This document shows, piece by piece, positions 27,177 to 40,400 of a stretch of DNA of 64,000 bases. How positions within the stretch are numbered: the stretch's first letter is position 1; every line of letters begins with the position of its first letter. The position numbers and the translations under genes were made by a program. The notes under the pieces were generated by a model that saw only the letters and a program-made list of their open reading frames with translations, did no database searches and had not been told where the DNA came from. This stretch comes from Dirofilaria immitis. Lineage: Eukaryota; Nematoda; Chromadorea; Rhabditida; Onchocercidae. The stretch is taken from contig JAKNDB010000013.1 of assembly GCA_024305405.1 (NCBI GenBank), positions 186,001 to 250,000 on the forward strand. The letters are read 5' to 3'.

Positions 27177-27905
27177 ACGAATTTCGATTTAATATTATGA
27201 TTTTTAGATTTTTAATTTCTTATTATATTTAAATATGCCTATTAAGAATTTCGATTTAATATTATGATCTTTAGATTTTTAATTTCTTATTATATTTAAA
27301 TATGCATATTAAGAATTTCGATTTAATATTATGATTTTTAGATTTTTAATTTCTTATTATATTTAAATATGCATATTAAGAATTTCGATTTAATATTATG
27401 ATTTTTAGATTTTTAATTTCTTATTATATTTAAATATGCATATTAAGAATTTCGATTTAATATTATGATTTTTAGATTTTTAATTTCTTATTATATTTAA
27501 ATATGCATATTAAGAATTTCGATTTAATATTATGATTTTTAGATTTTTAATTTCTTATTATATTTAAATATGCATATTAAGAATTTCGATTTAATATTAT
27601 GATTTTTAGATTTTTAATTTCTTATTATATTTAAATATGCATATTAAGAATTTCGATTTAATATTATGATCTTTAGATTTTTAATTTCTTATTATATTTA
27701 AATATGCATATTAAGAATTTCGATTTAATATTATGACTTTTAGATTTTTAATTTCTTATTATATTTAAATATGCATATTAAGAATTTCGATTTAATATTA
27801 TGATTTTTAGATTTTTAATTTCTTATTATATTTAAATATGCATATTAAGAATTTCGATTTAATATTATGGTTTTTAAAATTTTCAATTCTTATTCTAATT
27901 GAATG
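27177..27905. repeat. 67-bp satellite array, ten copies plus a partial
   Basis: Units begin AAGAATTTCGATTTAATATT at 27244, 27311, 27378, 27445, 27512, 27579, 27646, 27713, 27780 and 27847, an exact 67-bp period; the first copy starts at about 27177. Copies are nearly identical, varying mostly at one site (GATTTTTAG, GATCTTTAG or GACTTTTAG). Each unit ends in the 12-bp palindrome AATATGCATATT. The last copy decays after about 40 bases. High identity suggests recent or ongoing homogenisation. Confidence 0.9.
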
Positions 27906-29655
27906 TTAGCAGTATTAGGGCGGAATATTAGCTTTTTTCCGGTTTTCATCATCAATTTTTTTCTCGACAAACATTCTTTCTATTTGTCTTTGAAGTGACT
28001 GATATATAAGACAGATGTTTTATCTTCTCTTTCAAATGGATATATTGTTAAGTTGAAAATTTAAATCAAATCATTTCGTTTCATTTTACAAATGTTACTT
28101 TTATTACATTTCTGAAAAAAATAAAATTTACGATAGCGAGAAAATTTGTTAATAAATTTTTTGTTTTCTTTTCTATCACATATGATATGATATGATATGA
28201 TATGTTTAATATTTTACTAAATTATAATATTTGCTTAGATTGCATTTGTAAAAGTTTTCATCTTATATTTTATCATTTTATATTATTATATTAAGTTCGT
28301 TTTTTAAATTATTACTTATTTAATCAACGAATAAATATTATTTTAAATTTAGTTACTATTTATTTTATTTGTGTTTTTTTTTAAATTTTTTCAATAGAAA
28401 AAAAATTTAGAAAAGAATTCCTTCAATATGACTGATTTTGTTTTCTTATCAATGATCTACATATTCCATTTGTATTTTAAATAATTGCCTTTCTTAAATA
28501 GATACAAAATAAAAAAGTATTGTTGAAGAAGAATGAAGATGAAAGAAGAAGAAGAAAAAAAACATACAAAAATCGTTTTTGGTAGGAAAACGATAGATAG
28601 AAATGATTATTATCTAATTGTTAATTTCTTGCCGAAAATAATTTACATATTTTGGAATTTTAATCAAATCACTTGAATCTTTTCTAAGTTCATTGTCACA
28701 TTTTATATTTATATGTATTTTCTTTTTTTATCTTCTTCCTTCCTATCTTTTCATCATCGATCATATCATTCAACTTTTTTTTCTTTTTTTTTCTTCATTT
28801 CTTCGCTATTTCAATGCCATCATTATCATTAATTTTAATCATTGTTAACAATGATGATGATGATGACAGTGATAACAGTAATAATAATAATGATAGGCAA
28901 ATGATAATGATAAAGTAATAATAGAATGATTTATTGTTTTTGTTTGCTATTATTAGTGAAAGATGAAGAAACTAAGTTTAAATTGGGAAAAGTTTTGATA
29001 TAATGATAAAATTGTATATGCAGAAATGACAAGGTTATCTTTACCAATAAATTAATTTATCTTTATCAATAAATTAATTTATTTTTATCAATAAATTTAC
29101 TTTTGCAAAAAAAAACAAAATTATAAGGAAAAACGGAAAGTGTAAAGAAGGTTGGAAGATGATAGAAAGTTTAGATTGAAAATATTTTAAATAATATTTG
29201 CAAAAAAATCCATTTCTTTTAAAGAGTGTGAAAAGAAAAGAAAAGAAAAAAAAGAAAGCAAAGGAGGTGGAAGGAGGTGGAAAAGATGATGAGAAAATGA
29301 AGAAGAGGAAAAAGTTTCCAGTTTTTTCTATTTCATTAGATTCATCAATGAAACATTCAACATTTATTTTAATATTATTCACTTATACATATATATGTAT
29401 ATAAATTCAATTACAAAAATTATATATTTATAATTGAATTATCATATCTATCTATATGTATGATAATTATCATTCTTCGTTATATATCAATTTTTGTTAA
29501 GTGATAAATTGATAATTTTAATTGATTATTATTTTTGACGAAAGTATTATTTTAGGGGCGGAAGGTTTAGTTGGTAACTTTGAAAGAAAGATTGAAACGA
29601 AAAAAAACGAAAAAAAGTAAAGGAAGGAAATAATTTGAAAAAAGTTAAAAGTGAA

Positions 29656-32600
29656 ATGACAAGTAACGTAACTGTAACGACACCAACAACAATATTGCCT
29701 TCTGATCGCCGTTCCAAGAAACCCTCAACCCGACCTGCGCTACAAATTTATCGTCCTCCAGGTAAATTTATTTATTCAATTATTTGATCTAATTTAAGCT
29801 TTATTAATTAATAGATAATTTTAATGAATGAATATATGTTGTTTATTATATAAATGAGAAGTTTCAAATTCTTTAAAATTTATCATTTAGATGAAATTTT
29901 ATTATCAAATTTTTTCTTTCTTTTTTTTTCTTTGCGATAATTGTTGATTTTTTTATTTCCTAATTAGAATAATTTTATTAATTAGTAAATAAATATAAGA
30001 AGAAAAAAATGATATATTTCTGCTTTTCTATAACTTTTACCCATTGAAAATTGAATAATTAAAATCTTTAATTAATAATAAATATTTCAAACTTACTATT
30101 TCTATTGTACTTAATCAGGGAATAATAAAATTTTTTTCATTATAATGATTATCATCATCACCTGATGAATGAATTAATTTTAACAAATAATATATCCAAA
30201 ACATATATCATTCATATGTATCATATATATCAATTTTGGTATATTATTTGATAATCTGATCGATATCGACCCTCAGTCAGACGTACCATTGGGAATTAAC
30301 CCGATGGTGCAATGTGCATTCGAATATATATATATATATATATATATATAGATTATATTATAGTACAAATGATTCAAAAATTTGAAACATTTCGTGGTAA
30401 AAGATTGTAGATTTTTCTTTGGTTTATTTATTCTAATCCAATGAATGATTTTTGAACTAACATAAAGATCGAAAATTCAATTCTATACCTTGCTTGACGT
30501 CAATCTCGAGAAATTTTTGCCAAGCAAAAAAAAAAGTGCTAAAGAAAATAAATTGGATAGGAAAAGAAAAAATCTAGATTTATATTACAACATTTCGTCA
30601 AAATTCTTGGTAAACGAGAAAAAAAAGTTTGTAAAAAAGAAAGGAATACTCTTTGATAGGTTAAACAAAAACTTAAATTGAAGTAATCTCGAGATTATAA
30701 ATTCCTGATAATTTTATTAAAACAAATGATAATTTCAACGTTTGAATTTATTTTAAACATATGCCCACATACACACATACACATAACCACACACATACAC
30801 ACATACACATTCATATAGATTATCTTATATTCATTTTATAAATCAAATAATTTGCAATTATCATCAATGTTTAGCATTTCAAGTTACAAAGGAAGAAAAA
30901 GTCGAGAAAAAAGAATCAAGAGAATAGAAAATGTACGGAATAGAAATATTGATACTTATTAATCATTTATGAATTCATTTTCAAATTTCATGATTCATTA
31001 TACATTCTTCATCCTTCAATTAATCAGTTTTTTCAATCATGATTCAGTAATAATTCATCTTTTAATATTAGTTGATAATGGATGATATATTATCAAATAA
31101 ACATAGAAATAATTCTAAACTTGTAAATGAGAAATTAGCGATTTTTTTGGCAAGAAAAATTGATAATTAGATTGATAATTAGAAATTGAAATTTAGAAAA
31201 TATATATATATATATATAACATTTGGAAGTGAATGATAAGATTATTATCAAAAACAGTAAAAATAATCAATTTATTAGTCAGTAAAATATTCGAAATCAA
31301 TTTCTGTAAGATAATTGATATTTATCCGAAATTGAATTTGAATTAAAAGTAATTGTTTAATTGTTTTCGAATTTAGATGTCAAAAGAGAAAAAGAAAATA
31401 TAGTAGGTGAATGATATATATATGATGTATTGTTTTAATAATTTTAAAATAATATAATATAAAAATTAAATTAGTTCCAAGCTATAAGAATAACTGAATA
31501 ATCAGTATTAAAATTGGTTAATGAAATAATCAAATTCAATTTCGAATAACTATTTATCAGTATTTCCTTTTCTTTTTCTATAAGATAATTGATACAAAAA
31601 GGAATGAATGAATATGAAAGTAAATAATGCTAATAATAGTTAATAGTTTTTTTATTAATTCTTTTATAAAATTAATAATTCTTTGAAATTAATTTTAAAT
31701 TCCATTTCGAATTAATATAATATAAAATAATTGAATAAATTGGAATGAATAAATTTAGGACTCAGAGGTAATGACGAAAATTCAACGAATACGAAACCGA
31801 ATCAAACTGCCGGTGCAAAGCAGTTGAAAAAGATACTACTAAAAAGCAGTGTGAGGGTAAGTTAAAATAAACAAAAATAATTTAATTACTTTATTAATTA
31901 TTATTTAATTTAAATTATTAAAATTAATTAAGTAATTAGTTAAGTATTTGCTAAAAAGTTAATTCTCTTTTTTCTTTTTTTTGTTTTGAAAATTAAATAT
32001 TTTAAATAAATATTCGAGAATTATTTATTTATCGTTCGTTAATATTTTTGTTATATTTTCATTGTATTATTGTTATCTATTTTTATGATAAATTTTAAAA
32101 GAACAAAAAATTAAATTATATTATTGATATTGCATTGATAAAATTATTTGATAATATTAATGTTTTTATTGATATTGCATTATTACCGATATGATAAAAA
32201 TTATTTGATAATATTGATATTTTTGTTTCAAAACGAATCAATTTGTACTTTCTATTTTTCCTAATTTAATTTATTCATACTGTCATAATTTTCCTTATTA
32301 TTATCATCATTTTTATTATTGTTAATCATTATAAACTAATAAGATTGAATGAAATCAATCAATCAATCAATCAACCATTTATTCATCTTTCCGTTAGAAT
32401 ATTTGATATCGGAATTTTGGAACATTAATTGCTAAAATTGTAATATTAGAATTGAAGAATCAATAAAAATATTTATTGTCTAAACCAAATAAACAAAGCG
32501 GAAAATTCTTTGAAAATAAAAAGAATAAAATTGTCATTGAGGAGAAATAAAAGAAAGATTAAACTGACGATAAAACAATGATCAAGATTATTATCGAGGT

Positions 32601-35600
32601 TGCCAATTTTTTTTATCAATTTTATCTCTTACCTAAAGATTTGTTATCATTTTAAATATATATATTTTGTACTGGATTGTAATTAGAAAAAAATAATTGT
32701 TATCTAAATCTAATCATTATTTAATCTAATCGTGAGATATGCACATATGATAATAATGATGATAAAAGATAATGAATGACTTGTATATATTATGCTATTA
32801 TAATTCATTATCTTACTATGTAATTATAGTTATGATTAGTATTGATTTTATCATCAATTATTACAAGTGATTATCAATTATTCGTTGTCTTACCGTAATA
32901 ATTATAATCGTGAATAATATTGCTTTATTGTCAACTATTACAATTGAATGATATATGTATAATGATATTGTTCTAATTCATTATCTTATCACAACAATTG
33001 TAATCATGATTAATATTGCTTTACTGTCAATTATTACAAATTAAATGATACATGTATAATGATAAGATAATAATTATAATCATTAATTAATATTAATTTT
33101 ATCGATTAAATTATAAATTACTTACATTTCAGATAATAATAATAATCATAATACAATGGAATCAGGTAAATGTACGAATACATTGAATGGATGTACGCGC
33201 AAAAGTCCTGATGGTAGTAATATATTAAATGATATATCAGCGATTACAGGTGGAGGAGTACAAGCAACGATATCACTACAACGTACCGATAGTGCTTTAA
33301 GTAGCGAATCGGTAGCATCATCACAGGTATGATATTATCTTATCATATCTTATCAAAATTTATAAATTTTTTTTCGTTCTCATTCAGCTAATCGAATTGA
33401 ATTTATTTATTTTTACTTATCGATAAAATAATTTGATTTTTTTGTTAAAAATTTGTTTTAATAAATATTTATTATTTAATGAAAATAATTGTCTCATTTC
33501 ATATAGTTGCATTATTTATTTTTGAGCAAATTTTTTTTTTTCGATTGTTTTAAAATTAGAATGAAATTTGTTTTTTTTTTTAAAAAATAAATATATGTAA
33601 TTGTTAATTTAATTTTGAAAATTTCTTTTATCATATCACTGAATTTGATAAATTTATTTCCATTCATTTTATAATATATTCATTTTTTTTTAATTCCTAC
33701 AACTCTTTTTTTTTGGATAAATTATCGGATGGATTTTAGTATGAATGAATTGTTAAAAATAATTTCAAAATAAATTTTTGAATTAATTAAAATATATTTA
33801 TTATATGATAATTGAGTGATAATGATTATATATTATAATTTTGTGTATCAGTTATTTTTGAATAAATATTTAGAAAAATATTTTAATAATTTTTAATATA
33901 TTCTAAATTTTATCCAAAATTTCTATCGACTATAAAATTTACATTTTATCAATGAAATATCAATTAATCATATACGATATATAAGATTTGCTCATTATTG
34001 ATTTCGAATTTATTGCAATCATTATCAACATTTGTTGTAATTTTAGTTGTGAAATTATTGATAACTAAATAGTCGTAAAAGTTTTTTTGATAAATATTAG
34101 GATGTTTTAAGTTTATTATCAATAAAGGTAGTAGTATCAAATCAAGTTTTACATTCTCGAAGAAACAAATTGCAAAACTTGATTTAACACTGTTTTTATT
34201 TTTTTGACTGATCAAAAAAAAACATCTATCAAATTACCAATATTTCAATGAATGTATAATATTTATCAACTCTTAAAGTAATCAAAGTGAAGTACATGAA
34301 TTTGCTAATTTTAAAATCATTTCATCTTAAGCTATTCGACAATATCGATAAAAAAATATACATATAAACATTAATAGTCGAGAATATTCTAAAATTAAAA
34401 TATTTATACTTTATTTTCATTTGAACATCTTAATATCGTATATACATATACATACATATATTTATTATTTTCATTTTCCAATATCATTTCTAAAATTTGA
34501 ATTTACTTCATTTTAAGTTATCAATTTAATGAATAGTGATTTTGGATAAATGATAATAAATAAATTAATGAATAATAATAATGATTATAAAATATTTATT
34601 ATTTAAATTTTTTACAATTATGACTGGATAATTTTTGAAAATTAAACTTTGCAGAAATTTTAATTTAAACTTTAAAATATACATTAATGAATGGCGCAAA
34701 TGTCTAAATAGCTATCGAATAATTTCTAAAGTTATAAGACAAAATAAAAATAAAAAAACAATTAAATTCCATTTAAACGCTTTCAATCGAAAATTTGAAA
34801 TATTCAGGAAAATTCTATGATAGTTCAAAAATTAAAAAAATGGAATAATTATATTTAATTTATATAAATCAATAGATTGTTATCAAAATTCTTTCTAAAT
34901 TGTTTTTACAATTTCATCATTCCTTATCATCATCATTAAATGATTGAATGATAATGATAAGGAATGAAATGATTTTAGAAAAATCCATCAATTTATAAAT
35001 ATTTCCTATTTTATTAATCTTTGCATTATTTTTTTGCATTGATCAATAAGTCACAATCTACAATATTTTTTTTCCTAAAAATTTTTATTTAAACATGATT
35101 AGTTTTCTCAATTTCTCTAAAAACTTTTTTTATCATTCTATATCAGAGATAAAATGAGTCGATTAGAAATTATTTCGTTATCATTAATCCGTCTAAATAA
35201 GAGTATGTTACAATATCTATATAAGTTTACATAAATTTTGTTTAACATATTTATCAATATCAGAAGTTTAAAAAAATATATCGATAATATATGAAATGGT
35301 AAATGAAAAATTGATAACAATAAATGTTAAATGATATCTTGCTATTCAACATTTTTTTTTAAATTTTGATCGAAAATGAACAATTATCATATGATTCATT
35401 GAGCTATTTGAATTATTCTTATTATTAGCATTGCCGTTATCATTATCGTTTCTCATCGTAATTATCATTAATATCATTGTTATTATCATCTTTATTACAT
35501 ATTTCTTTGGATGTCATTAGTGTTATCAGTTCATTTTTCTTCCTATCTCTATATAACTAATAAATAATGCTATCAAATTTTAATTATAACAACAAATGGA

Positions 35601-35863
35601 TGATTTCTTTCAAGGTAATTATAAATTTTCAAATAAAATTTATTTAATTATCATAAAGTTTTTACAATTAAACCTAAATTAATTTATAATTAAATAATGA
35701 AATTATAATTATGAAATTTGATTAATTTATTAAATAAAAGAAAAGAAAAGTCATTTTTTTGATTATATGCAGGCATCGACGAAATCACCAAATTCGACAT
35801 CAAGTCGGCATCATCATTCAGGTGCAACTATATCTCCTTCTAATCATCATCATTATCAGCAGC

Positions 35864-35918
<55 letters not shown>

Positions 35919-37432
35919 GCAACAACAACAACAACCACAACAACAACAACAATCACAGCATCATCGCAATCATCATCATCATCATTATCATCATCAATCT
36001 CAAACAAATGCTTCCAAACAACATCAAAAGAAATCAGTTGGTAGTGGTGGTAGTAGTAATGGTAATGATAATGGTAACAATCATGTTAATGTTAATGGTA
36101 ATAGTAATGGCAATAGTAATAGTAATAGTAATAGTAATAGTAATGGTAATGGTAATGGTACATCAAATTCACCATCGTCATTATCTCGAATTGAGGGATC
36201 CGCAACAATAATTGGTCTTAATGATAATATGCAACATGGAACAGCAACTATAGGAGGTGGGAATAATGGTAATCCAGGTACTAATAATAATGCAACATTA
36301 TCACGTAAATCTACTATTATTGGCAAGGAACAACAACAACAGCAACAACAACAACATCATCATCATCATCATCATCATCAACAACAACAACAACAACAAC
36401 AACAAAATGCTAATAAAAAAACAATTAAATGGAAAAGAAATTGAGGAGCTTACTGCTGGTTTAAGAAAATTAAATTTATCAAAGGAGAATTCGCTTATCG
36501 AACAATTTATTACAAGTAAGAATTTAATAATTAACAACTTAATAATTAATAAATATATCAAAATTAATAATCGTATAAATAATATTTATTTAATTTTTAA
36601 ATATAAATTTATTCTTTGCATTAAATATAATTATTATTTTAATTATTATACTTTTTAAAATCGATACATTATTTCTAATATTTTTGATATAATTTAAATT
36701 ATATCTTATTATTATTACTATTTGCGTCTTTTTTTTCGTCATTTTTTATTTTATAAATATTAATTTTATTTAAATATTTTAAAATTTTAATATTATGAAA
36801 ATGATTACTTTGTGAATTTATATATATACAGAAATAATAATGATTAAAATAATTAATTAATATTATGTTCATACAAAGGTTGAATCAAATGAGCAATAGA
36901 AAAGAATATCAGACATGAAAAGAGAATAATTTAAAGAATATGAACAATATTTTAACACTTACTGATAGATCGTATTTTAGGATTTAAATTTTAGTAAAAT
37001 TAAAATTTAATATAAAATTTTTTATAATTTATTTTTATTTAGCAAAAATTAATAAATAAATTTAACTTAACATTATCAATTTTGATTAAAAAATAAATTC
37101 TTTTTATCATTTTGCTATTCGATTGTAAAAGATATTAATTAATGTGAAACACGTTGAATAACGTATGTGCTACACGTTGAAAAATAAAATGACGTACGCC
37201 ATTTCATGTAATTAATATATTCCACCGTAATAATATACATTTAATAAGTTATTCATTTCTATTACATATTAATATATTAAAGTTAAAATTCCCACTCTTA
37301 ATTATACCTTCTAATTAATTTATTCTGTTAATTACTTTACGTTTACGTTTCAGATTATTATTATTATTACAATATTATCATTATTATTACAATATTATCA
37401 TTATTATTACAATATTATTATTATTATTATTA

Positions 37433-37474
<42 letters not shown>

Positions 37475-40400
37475 TATTATTATTATTAATTATTATTATT
37501 AGATAATTCTCTTTTTTTCAAGAAAAAATATACAATAAATAAATATTAACACGTAAATAACGTATATCATTTTGATGGTAAATGACTGACGTACGCATTA
37601 ATATATGTATTAATTAAATTTTACTATTTCCATTCTTTTTTTTTTAAGGTAATTTTGAAGATGATGAAGTTGGAGGTGCGGTCGGACAGATGCTCGTACA
37701 TTTCTCTATCGAAGAGAATCGCCAAGCTGGCAAAGCTGTAGCGCGTATCGCTGCACAGCTCCTCAATTTTGATACCGCAAATGTTTTTCATCAGGTGAGA
37801 AATTAATTTTAAATATCGCAAATGTTTCCCGTCAGGTGAGAAATTAATTTGAATTATCAGAAATTATTTTCATTTTTAATTTTCTTTTTCATATTTTTTT
37901 CTCATTTAATTAAATTTATTTGAATCTAATCAAAATTTAAATAAATATCATATTTAATGATATTTTATATATAAAAGATATTTATTGATTTTAAGATTTC
38001 GAAATATTAAAAATATTTTTGATTTTTTTATTTAAAAATTTTCAATCATATGATTATTGTTAATATAAAATTTTTGAATAATATATCTATCATATTAGAT
38101 TATATCAATTATTTCTCTTTAAAATTTCTAGCATTTATTTTACTATTTATAGAGAAATTTTTGAATTAAATTAAATTAAATTCATTTCAATTTTTCAGAT
38201 GATATATTATCATTTCATCTTCTTTATTTTCCATTACATATACATATCAATTAATCGATATTACGTATTGATATGATAAGATAATTATTTTTATATGATA
38301 ATTTATCATTTCATTTTCATGCATATATTTTAATTAAATTTTGATTAAAAATTTTATCAAAAGAAGAAATAAATAAAAATAATAATAATTGTTATTAAAT
38401 TTGATTAAAATGATAAATAATAAATAATTTTTTTTTTTTAGGGTATTACAGTTGCATTAATGCACTATTTTGAATGCAGGGATCGTTTACGTATCGATCA
38501 TTTTCGGGTTTGGATTACTTTCCTCAATTTTGTTTCCGATTTATATGCTAGTGTTGGCTACATTTATGAAGGTTGGTTTCTCTTTACCTTTTTCCTTTTT
38601 TTTTTTTCCATTTCAAAAATTTATTTAATTAGTAAATAATAAAATATTTATTTTTAATTTAATTAATTATTAAATTCGATTAACGATTTATCAATTTAAT
38701 TTAATAAATTCTTTTTCATCAATTTTTTCCTTTTTTTCTTTTATTTAAAATGCTTATTCACTTAACAAAGTATAATTTTTTTGTAAATTTATTCAATCAA
38801 AAAAAAAATTATTTTATAATTTAAAATATTACTTATTTCAGCAAAATTATTTTTGCAATTTAAGATAAAATAAAATTGGAAAAGAATAATTTATGATAGA
38901 AATCAAAAAATTTGAAATGATATTATTTGAATTTGAAAAATCTGAAATGATATACTTAATTTGAAATGACGAAAAGTCCAAAATGATATACTTAATTTAA
39001 AATGATGAAAAGTCCAAAATGATATACTTAATTAAAATGATGAAAAGTCCAAAATGATATACTTAATTTAAAATATGAAAAGTCCAAAATGATATACTTA
39101 ATTTAAAATGATGAAAAGTCCAAAATGATATACTTAATTTAAAATGATGAAAAGTCCAAAATGATATACTTGATTTAAAATGATGAAAAGTCCAAAATGA
39201 TATACTTAATTTGAAATAATATATTTAAATTGCATAAAATTCAAATTTCAAGAATTAATATTCAATTAAAATTCAAAATTTATTCTCGATTTTGAATCTT
39301 CATTTTTTTCTCTCTTCATCATTTAATTTTATATATAAATTAATATAGCAATTTATTTATAATTTTTCCTTTTTCTTTTTTTTTTTGCAGGAGAACTTGT
39401 CGATCTTGTTTTTCGTATTTTTGGCTATTTGCTCAAAGCACCTATTCTTGATACATTAAAAATTGAAGAGGTTATTACTATTAATATTACTATAATGGTT
39501 GAAGTCCATTTTTGTAATTTTATAAAATTAATAATTATTTTAATTCATTTACTTAAAAATACTAAAAATATATTTTACTCAATATAGCATGATATTGATT
39601 AAGAAGGAAAGATAAAAATGGAATTAAATGAAATAGAATATTTCGAATTATCTGGAAAAATTTTTCTAAATATTATTATTTAAATTATAAAATAGAATAG
39701 GAATTGATTTTTCATTATTTTTTTCTTTTTTTTGTTCTAATTTATTATATAAATATAGCAATTGATGAAATTTAGGTAAGAAAAATATTTAAAAATCATT
39801 TATTTAAATTTGAAATGAATTGAAAACTTTAATTAAATAATTCTAAAATATAAATTTAACTTTTTAAATTATCATTTAATTATAATTAATTTTATATTGA
39901 GAAGATTTGAAGGATTTCAAATAGGGAATAGATGAAATGTTTGAATATGAAAATCAATTTTCCATTTCCAATATAATCTTAAATAGAATGGAACTAAAAT
40001 AAAAGAAAGAATATTGCATTTTAGAAATAGAATTTTAAAATGGGAAATTTGAATTTTAGTTTATAAAATTTTTTAAGTTGGAAAGTTTGATTGGTTGTTT
40101 GCTCAGTGTTGGCTATGACCTCGAACGACAATGTCCTGAACAATTAGCAATTTTGAAGGATCTTATTCGAGATGCTTTTGTTGAGGTATATTTTCCTATT
40201 ATTTCCAATATTACTCCTCCAATTACTAGTTGTAATTATTTATTTTATTAATATAATCTTCTAAGGTATTGGAGGAAATTGAAATTGATAATAGTAATAA
40301 TAATTATGAGAAAATGATTAACTTGAGATTATTTCATATCGATACATTTAAAATGATACTAATAAATGGATAAATTATTAGCAATATTCTTATTGTTTGA

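Larger units (their letters stand above)
15647..29655. other. 14-kb intergenic region rich in simple repeats
   Basis: No conserved exon was found on either strand between NDOR1 and the MIF4G-domain gene. Open frames here are translations of microsatellites (Met-Tyr-Val-Cys, His and Asn runs) or random AT-rich frames. It holds the separately listed (AT)n, (TATG)n, (CAT)n, 33-bp, about 130-bp, 20-bp and 67-bp repeats and a 16-bp hairpin. AGTAAT- and GATAAT-type degenerate trinucleotide sequence covers much of 19620-20080. Confidence 0.6.

Noticed and set aside
29074..29404. Phe-rich and Lys-rich frames just upstream of the MIF4G gene
   Set aside because: Purine/pyrimidine-skewed DNA; no splice connection to the ATG at 29656.
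35759..36658. Other frames of the repeat exon (poly-Asn, poly-Leu, poly-Met/Val)
   Set aside because: They are shadows of the CAA/CAT/GGTAAT repeats; only the Gln/His frame joins the flanking exons in phase.
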